Made by a program: the position numbers and the translations under genes
The notes under the pieces: generated by a model
The model's database searches: none
Told to the model about the DNA's origin: nothing
What the model saw: the letters and a program-made list of their open reading frames with translations, nothing else
Part shown: positions 15,876 to 23,721 of the stretch, one piece after another
Layout of the letters: each line of letters starts with the position of its first letter
Numbering within the stretch: the first letter of the stretch is position 1
Source: Oleispira sp963933055
Lineage (GTDB): Bacteria; Pseudomonadota; Gammaproteobacteria; Pseudomonadales; Oceanobacteraceae
DNA length: 33,500 bases
NCBI GenBank assembly: GCA_963933055.1
Contig: CAWVSY010000042.1
Location: 1 to 33,500, forward strand
Direction of reading: 5' to 3'

Positions 15876-16466
15876 TCAATCTTCTTTTGTTTTTAAACGT
15901 ATCATTTTTATCACAACAGGGTTTACCGGCACATCCCCAGATTTTGTGCGTACACGGGCAATAGCATCAACAACGTCCATGCCTTTGGTGACTTTACCAA
16001 ATACGGCATAGCCATAATCACGACCGCCATGATTCAAAAAATCGTTGTCTTTGTGATTGATAAAGAATTGGCTGGTGGCGCTATCAACAACGCCTGTACG
16101 AGCCATGGCTAAGGTTCCACGATCATTCTTCAGGCCGTTCTTAGCTTCATTTTTAATCATTGCTTGTGTTGGTTTTTGACGCATGTGTTTATCAAAACCG
16201 CCACCTTGGACCATGAAGTTATTGATCACACGATGGAAGATCGTATTGTTGTAGTGCCCACTTTCAACATATTGTAAAAAATTGGCAACGGAAATAGGGG
16301 CTTTTTCCGCATTGAGTTCAACTTCAATTTTTCCCATGTTCGTTTCGATAATGACATCAACGGTTTTGGTATTGCTAACAGCTGGCAGCGGTGAGGCAGG
16401 AACTTCAGCTTGAGCAGTAAAGGATAGCGACAGTAGTAAGCTAAGCGCTAAGGTAATAGAACGCAT
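15876..16466 (-). CDS. Periplasmic peptidyl-prolyl cis-trans isomerase, cyclophilin type
   Basis: Folding catalyst that isomerises Xaa-Pro bonds. The 196-residue precursor begins with a signal peptide (MRSITLALSLLLSLSFTAQA, cleavage after about residue 20), so the enzyme is periplasmic like E. coli PpiA. Cyclophilin active-site segments are present: TIFHRVINNFMVQGGG (catalytic Arg and Phe), SATSQFFIN, and FGKVTKGMDVVD near the end. The Shine-Dalgarno GGAG sits about 8 bases before the ATG. That site lies in one arm of a 10-bp inverted repeat (see the leader element). The gene is downstream of the PilJ-N protein gene on the same strand with an 86-base or longer gap and probably has its own promoter. 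Confidence 0.93.
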   Translation of the reverse strand: MRSITLALSLLLSLSFTAQAEVPASPLPAVSNTKTVDVIIETNMGKIEVELNAEKAPISVANFLQYVESGHYNNTIFHRVINNFMVQGGGFDKHMRQKPTQAMIKNEAKNGLKNDRGTLAMARTGVVDSATSQFFINHKDNDFLNHGGRDYGYAVFGKVTKGMDVVDAIARVRTKSGDVPVNPVVIKMIRLKTKED

Positions 16467-16468
16467 GG

Positions 16469-16532
16469 TTCAGATCTCCAAACAGGTATGATGGTTATTT
16501 ATAGAATGTGAGCATCATAATAGAGATCTGAA
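16469..16532 (-). promoter_or_regulatory. Hairpin covering the ribosome-binding site of the cyclophilin gene
   Basis: In the minus-strand RNA, TTCAGATCTC (16532 to 16523) pairs perfectly with GAGATCTGAA (16478 to 16469), and a nested 7-bp pairing (16513-16519 with 16487-16493, TATGATG / CATCATA) extends the structure. The second arm includes the GAG of the Shine-Dalgarno and ends two bases before the ATG, so the closed form should block translation initiation. A thermosensor-like or protein-bound control element is a possible role. Confidence 0.5.
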
Positions 16533-16552
16533 GTAAGTGCACCTTTCGTCTG

Positions 16553-17404
16553 TTAGCTTGATTTAAGCTGGTCGTGCAAGGCCGCATATTGCTGTGTGAT
16601 TTTGTCCATTCGTTTCAGCATACTTTCTGTTGTACGTGAAATGACGTGCGGTGCATAGTTTCCTGAAGACAGTTGTTTGAAACCTGATTTTGAAAATTTT
16701 AACTGGGCTTCAACTTTTTTTAATGCTTGTGTTATTTCTAAGCTATTTTCTGGGGCTTTCATTAAGCTTGCTAGGCCTTGCTCGAATTCAGCTAGGCTGG
16801 TTTCAAATCGATTAACGGTGGTGCTTTGGCGTTGTCCTGCTAGGTGTGCAAAATAATATTTAGCCATACGCTGGCTTAGCATGCGCTGGCGTCCTGAGGT
16901 ATTGACGAGGAGGGCGCTGGAGCTTCCGGAAAAATATTGAATGTCTAAAACTACTTGATGGCTTCTGGCGACAAGTTCTTCGCCTAATAAGATGAGTTCA
17001 GGAATTCTTTTTATTTCAGGTTGCTCTTGTACGATCTGTTCTACTTTATTCCATTGCTGTTGAACGGTTTTTAAGTTGTCTGAAATATTGCTATTAGGGG
17101 CGTAGCGGGTTAATTGCTGAAGCTGTTCTTGAAACAGCTGTATTGCACCTTGCAATTGAACATTGGCTTTTTCAGTATCAACATCAATACTCAATTGAAT
17201 GTAGGCTTTAACCATGCGCTCGCTGAGCATGCGCTGGCGTCCCGCGATATTAATGGCCGTGCCATCGCTGATTTGTGCGTAAGGTAGGGTTTCTAGCGCA
17301 ATTGTATTGGCATGAGCGCTTGTATGTATGAGTGCTGAAAAAATGAGAAAGGCGGTGGCAAGAGGCTTGCCTATTATTAGGCTTGTCAGGTTGTTTATGG
17401 TCAT
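16553..17404 (-). CDS. Exported protein with two PilJ-type sensor domains
   Basis: About 283 residues with an N-terminal hydrophobic segment (GKPLATAFLIFSALIHTSAHA, cleavable signal peptide) and no later membrane segment, so it should be periplasmic. It has two copies of the motif that opens the PilJ / NarX-like N-terminal sensor domain: INIAGRQRMLSERMVKAY near residue 50 and LLVNTSGRQRMLSQRMAKYYF about 125 residues later. In type IV pili transducers and NarX these four-helix domains bind signals. Here there is no methyl-accepting, kinase or other output domain, so it may be a soluble binding protein. The ATG at 17404 with GAG upstream is preferred to the TTG at 17422. Function inferred only from the domain. 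Confidence 0.75.
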   Translation of the reverse strand: MTINNLTSLIIGKPLATAFLIFSALIHTSAHANTIALETLPYAQISDGTAINIAGRQRMLSERMVKAYIQLSIDVDTEKANVQLQGAIQLFQEQLQQLTRYAPNSNISDNLKTVQQQWNKVEQIVQEQPEIKRIPELILLGEELVARSHQVVLDIQYFSGSSSALLVNTSGRQRMLSQRMAKYYFAHLAGQRQSTTVNRFETSLAEFEQGLASLMKAPENSLEITQALKKVEAQLKFSKSGFKQLSSGNYAPHVISRTTESMLKRMDKITQQYAALHDQLKSS

Positions 17405-17526
17405 TTGAATGAGCTCGATCAAAATATAGCTTCACTATAGTATTGGTCGAGCTTGAACTCAAAAAATGTACAGAATGTAATAGCACTTTTGATGTTAAAG
17501 GGTGCTATTACTTGGCGGGGTGATTA

Positions 17527-18195
17527 TTAAGACCAGCCGCCTGATTTACGGCCACCGCGCATGGCGGGAATGGCTAAGCCTAATATAATACCTAGAATGA
17601 TTAAGGCGCCACCGATGATCATGAACGTGCGGTCTTTGTCATCTTTTAGTCGTGTATTATCAGCGGTTAATGTTTCTAACTGAATTTCTAGCTCTTGATT
17701 GCGTTTGGTTAGTTTGATGTTTTTACTATCAAGCTCTAGAGCGTTGGCTGAAATGTCAGTAATACGTTTTAATTCTTTTTCTAACGCTTTCTTTTCGCGA
17801 CTTAGGCTTGAGCGATCACCACTTAAGGTGGATGTTTCTTTGGCCAACTCTTCTGTTTGCTGTTTAAGGGTATCAAGCTCTGCCTGTACTTTATTAAGCT
17901 TGCGTTCAGACAGAATAAGCTTTTCTTTGGCGACAGGTTCATTGACTAAGAACTGCGTCAATACCCAACCTTCGGTTCCTTTGTCGTTTTTAACTTTGGT
18001 GTATTTTTTATCTTCTGTCATTTCAAGATAAATAAGGTGTGAGCCGCTAGACAGTGTTTTTATAATACGAAATTCATTACCTGGGCCGCTGCGCATTTGT
18101 AGCCATAGCTGGTCACTAACATATCGTTTCTCAACGGCGGCATAGGCTGTTGTTGTCATTAATACTAATAAAAGCATGCAAAATAAGTGTTTCAC
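17527..18195 (-). CDS. TIGR04211-type SH3 domain protein, membrane anchored
   Basis: A 222-residue protein with a signal peptide (MKHLFCMLLLVLMTTTAYA), a bacterial SH3 domain at about residues 22-85 (YVSDQLWLQMRSGPGNEFRIIKTL, GTEGWVLTQFL), a long coiled coil from about 90 to 185 rich in Lys, Glu and Leu, and a single C-terminal transmembrane helix (FMIIGGALIILGIILGLAIP). That order defines the TIGR04211 family, to which E. coli YgiM belongs; the SH3 part faces the periplasm and may bind cell wall. The start is GTG with a strong AGGGGA Shine-Dalgarno 7 bases away. It lies 104 bases before the PilJ-N protein gene on the same strand; its role is unknown. Confidence 0.87.
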   Translation of the reverse strand: MKHLFCMLLLVLMTTTAYAAVEKRYVSDQLWLQMRSGPGNEFRIIKTLSSGSHLIYLEMTEDKKYTKVKNDKGTEGWVLTQFLVNEPVAKEKLILSERKLNKVQAELDTLKQQTEELAKETSTLSGDRSSLSREKKALEKELKRITDISANALELDSKNIKLTKRNQELEIQLETLTADNTRLKDDKDRTFMIIGGALIILGIILGLAIPAMRGGRKSGGWS

Positions 18196-18294
18196 AAAAA
18201 TCCCCTAATTCTTCTAATTTTATTGCTGTAACTGATTTTTCAATTGTACACGTTTAGCCTGCTGTTTTAAGCAGATGAGCGCATTTTACTGTAT

Positions 18295-18594
18295 TTAGGG
18301 TAGTACTTTCTTGAACGGTTTAACAATAACGTGTTGATAAACCCCTGCACCGATGTAAGGATCTTCATTAGCCCATGCTTGTGCGCTGGTTAATGAATCA
18401 AATTCTGCAACAACTAAGCTGCCAGTAAAGCCTTCAGCTCCTGGATCTTCACTATCGATAGCCGGGTGCGGCCCTGCAATTAATAAACGACCTTCGGCTT
18501 TTAGCGTTTCTAGGCGTTCAATGTGCGCAGGACGTACCGATAAGCGCTTTTCTAAACTGTTTTCTACATCTTGACTGATAATGGCGTACCACAT
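18295..18594 (-). CDS. YciI family protein
   Basis: A small cytoplasmic ferredoxin-fold protein of 99 residues. The match to YciI is clear: MWYAIISQDVENSLEKRLSVRPAHIERLETLKAEGRLLIAGPHPA, with the RPAH and GRLLxAGP segments, the conserved Asp-Pro in EDPG, and VIVKPFKKVL at the end. Haemophilus YciI structure has a putative active site of His and Asp, but the reaction is not established. The ATG is preceded by GAGGA. It is divergent from rnm with 121 bases between them, and transcription runs toward the SH3 gene. In related genomes yciI is near ispZ, which is not here. Confidence 0.9.
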   Translation of the reverse strand: MWYAIISQDVENSLEKRLSVRPAHIERLETLKAEGRLLIAGPHPAIDSEDPGAEGFTGSLVVAEFDSLTSAQAWANEDPYIGAGVYQHVIVKPFKKVLP

Positions 18595-18715
18595 ATTAAT
18601 TTTCCTCGCCTTTGGAGTTGTTAGATAAGTATAGGTAGAACGATTAAGCCACGTATTTCATTTGTGGAACAATACCCTAAAGCATACAATGGTTAGGCAT
18701 TATTGAGGAATTTTT

Positions 18716-19558
18716 ATGGCTTCGCAAATAGACCTTCATTGTCATACTACCGCATCGGACGGAGCGTTAGCGCCAGAAGCGTTGGTTGATCGTGCAGTAG
18801 ATCGTAATATTAAAATATTGGCGATTACCGATCACGATACCATGGTGGGTTATCGTCAGGTGAAAGACTATGCGAATGAGCGTGGTTTGAGATTGATTCC
18901 TGGTATTGAACTTTCTTCGCAATGGCGAGGCATGGGCATTCATGTTGTTGGTTTGGGTATGGACCCAACGCATCCTATTATTGTTGAGGCTGAGCGTTCA
19001 CAGACAGATGTCCGTCGTGAGCGAGCTAAGACAATTGCTTTGCGCTTAGAAAAAAAGCTGCAAAAGAAAATTGATTTCTCAGCGGTTGAGGCTTTAGCCG
19101 GAGGCGAAATCGGTCGCCCGCATTTTGCTCAGTACCTGGTTGAAAACGGCATGGTGAGTGATCGCCAAACAGCGTTTAAAAAATATTTGGGTGCTGGTAA
19201 AGTGGGAGATGTGAAGTCTGGCTGGCCCGATATGGAGACTGTGGTTAAGTGGATTGTCGAAAGTGGTGGTCAAGCGGTTTTGGCCCACCCACATCATTAT
19301 AATCTGACTCGTACTAAATTATTGGATTGCATTGCTGCGTTTCAATATGCTGGCGGCCAAGCTATGGAAATTTGCTGTGGTTTAATGGATAAAAATCAGT
19401 CAGGTCAATTGAAGAAGATTGCTCAAGACGAAGGTTTGTTGGGGTCGTGTGGCAGTGATTTTCATGGCCCTAATAAGTTTGGTTTGGATTTAGGCGTTAT
19501 GCCTCCGTTTCCTGAGCCTGCTGATCTTGGTCATGTTTTGAGTGCCATTCAAGCATAA
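18716..19558 (+). CDS. rnm: PHP-domain RNase AM / nucleoside 3',5'-bisphosphate phosphatase
   Basis: Metal-dependent PHP-fold hydrolase of 280 residues. In E. coli the orthologue (YciV, also called TrpH/Rnm) removes 5' nucleotides from short RNAs, trims the 5' end of rRNA and hydrolyses 3',5'-nucleotide bisphosphates. The PHP motifs are all visible: DLHCHTTASDG near residue 7 (metal-binding His), AITDHDTMVGY, GIELSS, and AHPHHYNL and SCGSDFHGP in the C-terminal half. The ATG has a strong GAGGA Shine-Dalgarno at 7 bases. It heads the plus-strand run rnm-sstT-yciO-trpS-scpA-scpB, though gaps suggest several promoters. Confidence 0.92.
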   Translation: MASQIDLHCHTTASDGALAPEALVDRAVDRNIKILAITDHDTMVGYRQVKDYANERGLRLIPGIELSSQWRGMGIHVVGLGMDPTHPIIVEAERSQTDVRRERAKTIALRLEKKLQKKIDFSAVEALAGGEIGRPHFAQYLVENGMVSDRQTAFKKYLGAGKVGDVKSGWPDMETVVKWIVESGGQAVLAHPHHYNLTRTKLLDCIAAFQYAGGQAMEICCGLMDKNQSGQLKKIAQDEGLLGSCGSDFHGPNKFGLDLGVMPPFPEPADLGHVLSAIQA

Positions 19559-19588
19559 AGATAGACATCTTTTGGTTATATTGTTAAA

Positions 19589-19618
19589 ACTCACTTTTTT
19601 TGTAATTCGAAAGTGAGT
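19589..19618 (+). promoter_or_regulatory. Hairpin masking the sstT ribosome-binding site
   Basis: ACTCACTTT (19589-19597) pairs perfectly with AAAGTGAGT (19610-19618) around a 12-base AT-rich loop. The right arm contains GTGAG, the Shine-Dalgarno of sstT, whose ATG starts five bases after the arm. There is no T-run after the stem, so it does not look like a terminator for rnm; it is more likely to reduce or control sstT translation. Confidence 0.55.
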
Positions 19619-19623
19619 AGACA

Positions 19624-20844
19624 ATGGGTCTCTTGAATAACCAGGCAGTAAATAAGCTTCGCTCTATAGGTTTGGTGCCGCAAATTATTATAGGCATTAT
19701 TGCGGGCTGTCTATTGGCATTGGCTGCGCCGGAGGCTGCACAATCTTTATCTATTTTGGGGTTGTTCTTTGTTTCAGCGCTAAAAGCGGTTGCGCCAATT
19801 TTGGTCTTTGTATTAGTCGCTTCTGCGATAGCCAATCAAAATACCGACGGTGATGTTAGCTTGAAGCCGATTGTTGGTTTGTATTTTTTTGGTACCTTGA
19901 TGGCGGCTTTTGTCGCCGTTGCATTGAGTTTTCTATTTCCAACTACTTTGACATTGAATCTTGTGGGAGCAATAGAAAATCCACCACAAGGATTGCTTGA
20001 AATATTGCATACCTTGTTATTCAAAATGGTTGTTAACCCTATTGATGCTATCGCGTCCGCTAATTTTGTAGGGATTTTAGTATGGGGAATTGCTTTGGGA
20101 TTTGCGATGAAGAAGAGCAGTGAAAGCAGTAAGCTTTTTATGTTCGATATCTCTCATGCGATTGCTGCGCTTGTAAAAATGGTTATTAAGCTCGCACCGA
20201 TTGGTATTTTTGGTTTAGTCGCCAATACGGTGGCAACGACAGGTTTTGAGACCATAGGAGAGTATGGTCATTTAGTGGCCGTATTGCTCGCGTCTATGCT
20301 GACCATTGCATTGATTGTGAATCCGATGATCGTATTTGCATTAACTCGTCAAAACCCTTATCCCTTAGTCTTTACCTGTTTGCGTGAGTCAGGCATTACG
20401 GCATTTTTCACCCGCAGTTCTGCTGCCAATATTCCTGTCAATATGGCGCTGTGTGAAAAGCTGGGTGTCCATGAAGATGTGTATTCAATTTCTGTTCCTT
20501 TGGGGGCAACGGTCAATATGGCAGGTGCCGCTATTACTATAACCGTATTAACCTTGGCTGCTGCTCATACGCTGGGTATGCAAATTGACTTTGGTACCGC
20601 TATTCTATTGAGTGTGGTGGCTTCTATTTCTGCCTGTGGTGCGTCAGGTGTTGCTGGTGGATCGTTATTATTAGTGCCCCTGGCTTGTGGTTTGTTTGGT
20701 ATTGCCGGTGACATTGCTATGCAGGTTGTCGCTATTGGTTTTGTTATTGGGGTTATTCAAGATTCAGCGGAAACCGCTTTGAATAGTTCAACGGATGTTG
20801 TTTTCTCAGCAGCGGCTTCGCAGTACGTTGCAAGTAAAGCTTAA
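19624..20844 (+). CDS. sstT: Serine/threonine:Na+ symporter
   Basis: Sodium-driven inner-membrane importer of L-serine and L-threonine in the dicarboxylate/amino acid:cation symporter (DAACS) fold. The 406-residue protein is close to E. coli SstT (414) and carries family signatures: IIIGIIAGCLLAL, FVSALKAVAPILVFVLVASAIAN, RSSAANIPVNMALCEKLGV, PLGATVNMAGAAITITV, and the C-terminal VIQDSAETALNSSTDVVFS. About 8 to 10 membrane segments are seen, with two re-entrant loops in the family fold. Downstream of rnm (65 bases) with its Shine-Dalgarno in a hairpin. Confidence 0.95.
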   Translation: MGLLNNQAVNKLRSIGLVPQIIIGIIAGCLLALAAPEAAQSLSILGLFFVSALKAVAPILVFVLVASAIANQNTDGDVSLKPIVGLYFFGTLMAAFVAVALSFLFPTTLTLNLVGAIENPPQGLLEILHTLLFKMVVNPIDAIASANFVGILVWGIALGFAMKKSSESSKLFMFDISHAIAALVKMVIKLAPIGIFGLVANTVATTGFETIGEYGHLVAVLLASMLTIALIVNPMIVFALTRQNPYPLVFTCLRESGITAFFTRSSAANIPVNMALCEKLGVHEDVYSISVPLGATVNMAGAAITITVLTLAAAHTLGMQIDFGTAILLSVVASISACGASGVAGGSLLLVPLACGLFGIAGDIAMQVVAIGFVIGVIQDSAETALNSSTDVVFSAAASQYVASKA

Positions 20845-20895
20845 CGGCTTGTTAAATACTGAAGTAATATAAAGCATCAATGTAGAGGATTCACT

Positions 20896-21519
20896 ATGAG
20901 CCAATTTTTTCAGATTCACCCGGAAAACCCGCAAGCACGTTTGGTGAAACAAGCGGCTGAAATTATTCGGCAGGGCGGACTGGCCGTATTACCAACCGAT
21001 TGTGCTTATGTATTGGTATGCCATATAGGTGACAAATCGGCTATGGAGCGTATGCGGTCGTTGCGCCAGCTGAATGAAAAGCACAATTACACATTGTTAT
21101 GTCGAGACCTGTCAGAGCTATCTAATTATGCCAAGGTTGATAATGCGACGTATCGTCAATTGAAGCAGCATACTCCAGGGGCGTTCACGTTTATTTTGAA
21201 CGCTACCAAAGAGGTTCCAAAGCGTCTAATTCAGCCGAAGAAAAAAACCATTGGCATGCGTGTGCCTGATAATTCCATTCTATTGGCCATTTTAGAAGAG
21301 CTCAACGAGCCTTTGATGTCGACGTCATTGATTATGCCAGGAGATGAATTGCCTCTTTCAGACCCTTATGATATTCGCCAAACGTTAGAGCACAGCCTTG
21401 ATCTTGTTATTGATGGGGGTTATTGCGGACTAGAAGCCACAACGGTAATTGATTTAACCGAGGATGACGTTGTGCTATTACGCCAAGGCGTAGGGGATGC
21501 TTCTGCTTTTTTAGACTAA
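20896..21519 (+). CDS. YciO family protein (Sua5/YrdC-like)
   Basis: A 207-residue cytoplasmic protein of the Sua5/YciO/YrdC fold. The family includes the threonylcarbamoyl-AMP synthases for tRNA t6A37, but the YciO branch is a separate subfamily whose main role is unsettled, so I keep the name generic. Features seen: LPTDCAYVLVCHIGDKSAMERM (the substrate loop), KHNYTLLCRDLSELSNYA, TPGAFTFIL, GMRVPDNSI, and TTVIDLTEDDVVLLRQGVG at the end. Position before trpS-scpA-scpB-rluB repeats the known gamma-proteobacterial order. The ATG has an AGAGGA Shine-Dalgarno at good distance. Confidence 0.88.
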   Translation: MSQFFQIHPENPQARLVKQAAEIIRQGGLAVLPTDCAYVLVCHIGDKSAMERMRSLRQLNEKHNYTLLCRDLSELSNYAKVDNATYRQLKQHTPGAFTFILNATKEVPKRLIQPKKKTIGMRVPDNSILLAILEELNEPLMSTSLIMPGDELPLSDPYDIRQTLEHSLDLVIDGGYCGLEATTVIDLTEDDVVLLRQGVGDASAFLD

Positions 21520-21577
21520 TGCTTCTTGGGTCTCGATTACCCTGAATTTAATCCTTAAATTAGATGCGTATTTTAGG

Positions 21578-21627
21578 TATGATGACGGGTTTTCGTACCG
21601 CCACTTTTATGTCATCTAATATTAGAT
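21578..21627 (+). promoter_or_regulatory. Possible trpS promoter and 14-bp palindrome
   Basis: Between yciO and trpS a TATGAT (-10-like, 21578-21583) is followed 30 bases later by a perfect 14-bp palindrome, ATCTAATATTAGAT (21614-21627). The trpS ATG is 42 bases after it. The palindrome lies where an operator just downstream of a transcription start would be. No clear -35 is visible, so the promoter is weakly supported. Confidence 0.4.
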
Positions 21628-21668
21628 TCAAATTCGGCGATCAGTATCCATGTATAAGTGAGCATTTG

Positions 21669-22688
21669 ATGAGCAAGCAACGCGTTTTAACCGGAATTAC
21701 CACCACAGGTACTCCACATCTTGGTAATTATGTCGGCGCTATCCGTCCAGCAATTGAAGCGAGTCAAAATAGTGAAATCGACTCTTTTTTCTTCTTGGCG
21801 GATTATCATGCTTTGATTAAATGCCAAGATCCTAAGCTTGTTCATCAGTCTACTATGGAAATTGCGGCCACTTGGCTCGCCTTGGGTCTTGATACCGACA
21901 ATACCCTATTCTATCGCCAATCTGATATTCGTGAAATTCCTGAACTGACTTGGATGCTGAACTGTGTTTGCGGCAAAGGTTTGATGAACCGTGCCCATGC
22001 TTATAAAGGCGCGGTCGATGCCAATGTTGAAAGTGGTGAAGACGCTGATAAAGCCATCACTATGGGATTATTCAGCTACCCGGTGTTAATGGCGGCGGAT
22101 ATTCTTATGTTTGGCGCTAACAAAGTGCCCGTCGGTAAAGATCAGATTCAGCACGTTGAAATGGCGCGTGATCTTGCTCAGCGTTTTAATCATATCTATG
22201 CCAGTAAAAAACAGCCTATTTTCACTTTACCTGAATACGAAGTCGGTGATGATGTCGCTATTTTACAAGGTCTTGATGGCCGTAAAATGAGTAAGAGTTA
22301 TGGTAATACCATTCCATTATTCTTAACTGAAAAACAGCTGCAAAAGCACATCAATAAGATTCAAACCAACCTACTAGAGCCAGGCGAAGCAAAAGATCCT
22401 GATGACTCAACGGTTTTCCAAATTTGGAATGCGTTTGCTAACGAAGAACAAACGGCTGAGATGCGTCAGGCATTTGCTGATGGAATCGGTTGGGGCGATG
22501 CTAAAAAGCGTTTATTCACCTTAATCAATGAAGAAATTGGTGATGCGCGCGAGCGTTATAATGATTTATTAACGCGTCCGCAAGATATTGAAGAAGAGTT
22601 GCAAAAAGGTGCGAATAAAGCACGAATTCAGAGCCAGAGCATGATCGAAACTGTGCGCCAGGCTGTTGGCATTTATGGTTTAAAATAA
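21669..22688 (+). CDS. trpS: Tryptophanyl-tRNA synthetase
   Basis: Charges tRNA-Trp with tryptophan; class I synthetase of 339 residues. The HIGH-like motif is TPHLGN at residues 15-20 and KMSKS is at 206-210. The chosen ATG at 21669 (MSKQRVLTGITTTGTPHLGN) matches the family N-terminus and has GTGAG shortly before it; an upstream in-frame ATG at 21564 would add 35 residues with no resemblance to the family and is rejected. The stop codon is followed by only two bases and then the scpA ATG (TAAGCATG), so the two are translationally coupled. Confidence 0.96.
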   Translation: MSKQRVLTGITTTGTPHLGNYVGAIRPAIEASQNSEIDSFFFLADYHALIKCQDPKLVHQSTMEIAATWLALGLDTDNTLFYRQSDIREIPELTWMLNCVCGKGLMNRAHAYKGAVDANVESGEDADKAITMGLFSYPVLMAADILMFGANKVPVGKDQIQHVEMARDLAQRFNHIYASKKQPIFTLPEYEVGDDVAILQGLDGRKMSKSYGNTIPLFLTEKQLQKHINKIQTNLLEPGEAKDPDDSTVFQIWNAFANEEQTAEMRQAFADGIGWGDAKKRLFTLINEEIGDARERYNDLLTRPQDIEEELQKGANKARIQSQSMIETVRQAVGIYGLK

Positions 22689-22690
22689 GC

Positions 22691-23719
22691 ATGACGAAGG
22701 CTTCAGACTCTCAACAGAATGATCTTGTAAGCGATGCTGAAAATGCATCGCCAGAGATTTCTTTGCCTGAAAATAATGAGTCTGTTATTAAAGAAGCTGT
22801 TGTTAATGGGCCTGTTGTTAATGGGCCTTTAAAAAAGATTCCAGCTGCGCGCCAGCATGAAATGCCCTTTGCCTTGATTCAAGGGCAGCCGATGACGCAG
22901 CTACCGATGGATTTGTACATTCCGCCGGATGCGTTGGAGATAATTTTAGAGCAGTTCGAAGGCCCGCTTGATTTATTGTTGTACCTTATACGCAAGCAAA
23001 ATCTCGATATTCTTGAAGTAAATGTTGCTGAAATAACAACTCAATATATGGGTTATATAGACATTATGCAGTCTATGCAGCTCGAGATGGTGGGTGAGTA
23101 TCTTGTTATGGCCGCGATGTTGGCTGAAATTAAAAGCCGTATGCTCTTGCCTCGAAATAATGAAGGGGAAGAGGAGGAAGAAGGCGATCCGCGTGCGGAG
23201 TTGATTCGACGCTTGCAAGAATACGAACGCTTTAAAAAAGCCGCTGAAGATATGGAAGAGCTTCCGCGTATGGGGCGAGATAACTTTATTGCCCAAGTGG
23301 ATGCGCCAGAGAAAATTCAACAGCGTGCTCATCCTGACGTTGATATGAGAGAACTGATGCTGGCGATGGGATCGATTATGCGCCGCGCCCAGATGTTTGA
23401 AAAACACGAGGTGGCGAAAGAAGTGCTATCTACTCGTGAGCGTATGTCGAGCATTTTGGCTCAGCTTAAAGGCGGTCACTTCGTCAGTTTTGTTGACTTG
23501 TTCACGCCGGAAGAAGGGCGCCTTGGTGTTGTTGTTAGCTTTTTGGCCATGCTAGAACTGATCAAAGAGTCGTTATTGGATATCGTACAGCATGAGGTAT
23601 TAGGCCCTATTCATGTGAAAGCAAGAGTAGATGGTCCGGGACATATTGAATCAAGTTTATTGAGCGAAGATTACACCTCAGACTTTGATTCGGTTGAAAA
23701 TAATAGGGTTACTCAATAA
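22691..23719 (+). CDS. scpA: Segregation and condensation protein A
   Basis: Kleisin subunit of the Smc-ScpA-ScpB condensin complex that organises and segregates the nucleoid. From about residue 82 the protein shows the ScpA core: EIILEQFEGPLDLLLYLIRKQNLDI, EYLVMAAMLAEIKSRMLLP, a variable acidic loop, and a C-terminal winged helix (VVSFLAMLELIKESLLDIVQ). Residues 1-80 are an extra N-terminal extension of low complexity that contains a perfect tandem repeat of VVNGP (37-41, 42-46). No Shine-Dalgarno is visible; the start depends on coupling to trpS. The scpB junction is the same eight bases, TAAGCATG. Confidence 0.93.
   Translation: MTKASDSQQNDLVSDAENASPEISLPENNESVIKEAVVNGPVVNGPLKKIPAARQHEMPFALIQGQPMTQLPMDLYIPPDALEIILEQFEGPLDLLLYLIRKQNLDILEVNVAEITTQYMGYIDIMQSMQLEMVGEYLVMAAMLAEIKSRMLLPRNNEGEEEEEGDPRAELIRRLQEYERFKKAAEDMEELPRMGRDNFIAQVDAPEKIQQRAHPDVDMRELMLAMGSIMRRAQMFEKHEVAKEVLSTRERMSSILAQLKGGHFVSFVDLFTPEEGRLGVVVSFLAMLELIKESLLDIVQHEVLGPIHVKARVDGPGHIESSLLSEDYTSDFDSVENNRVTQ
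22799..22828 (+). repeat. scpA: 15-bp perfect tandem duplication in scpA
   Basis: GTTGTTAATGGGCCT occurs twice in a row (22799-22813 and 22814-22828), in frame, and encodes VVNGP-VVNGP in the N-terminal extension of ScpA. It is outside the conserved core, so the insertion would be tolerated. Confidence 0.9.
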
Positions 23720-23721
23720 GC

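Noticed and set aside
21564..21668. A 35-residue N-terminal extension of TrpS from an upstream ATG
   Set aside because: The extension has no family resemblance, covers a promoter-like segment and palindrome, and a better start with GTGAG exists at 21669.
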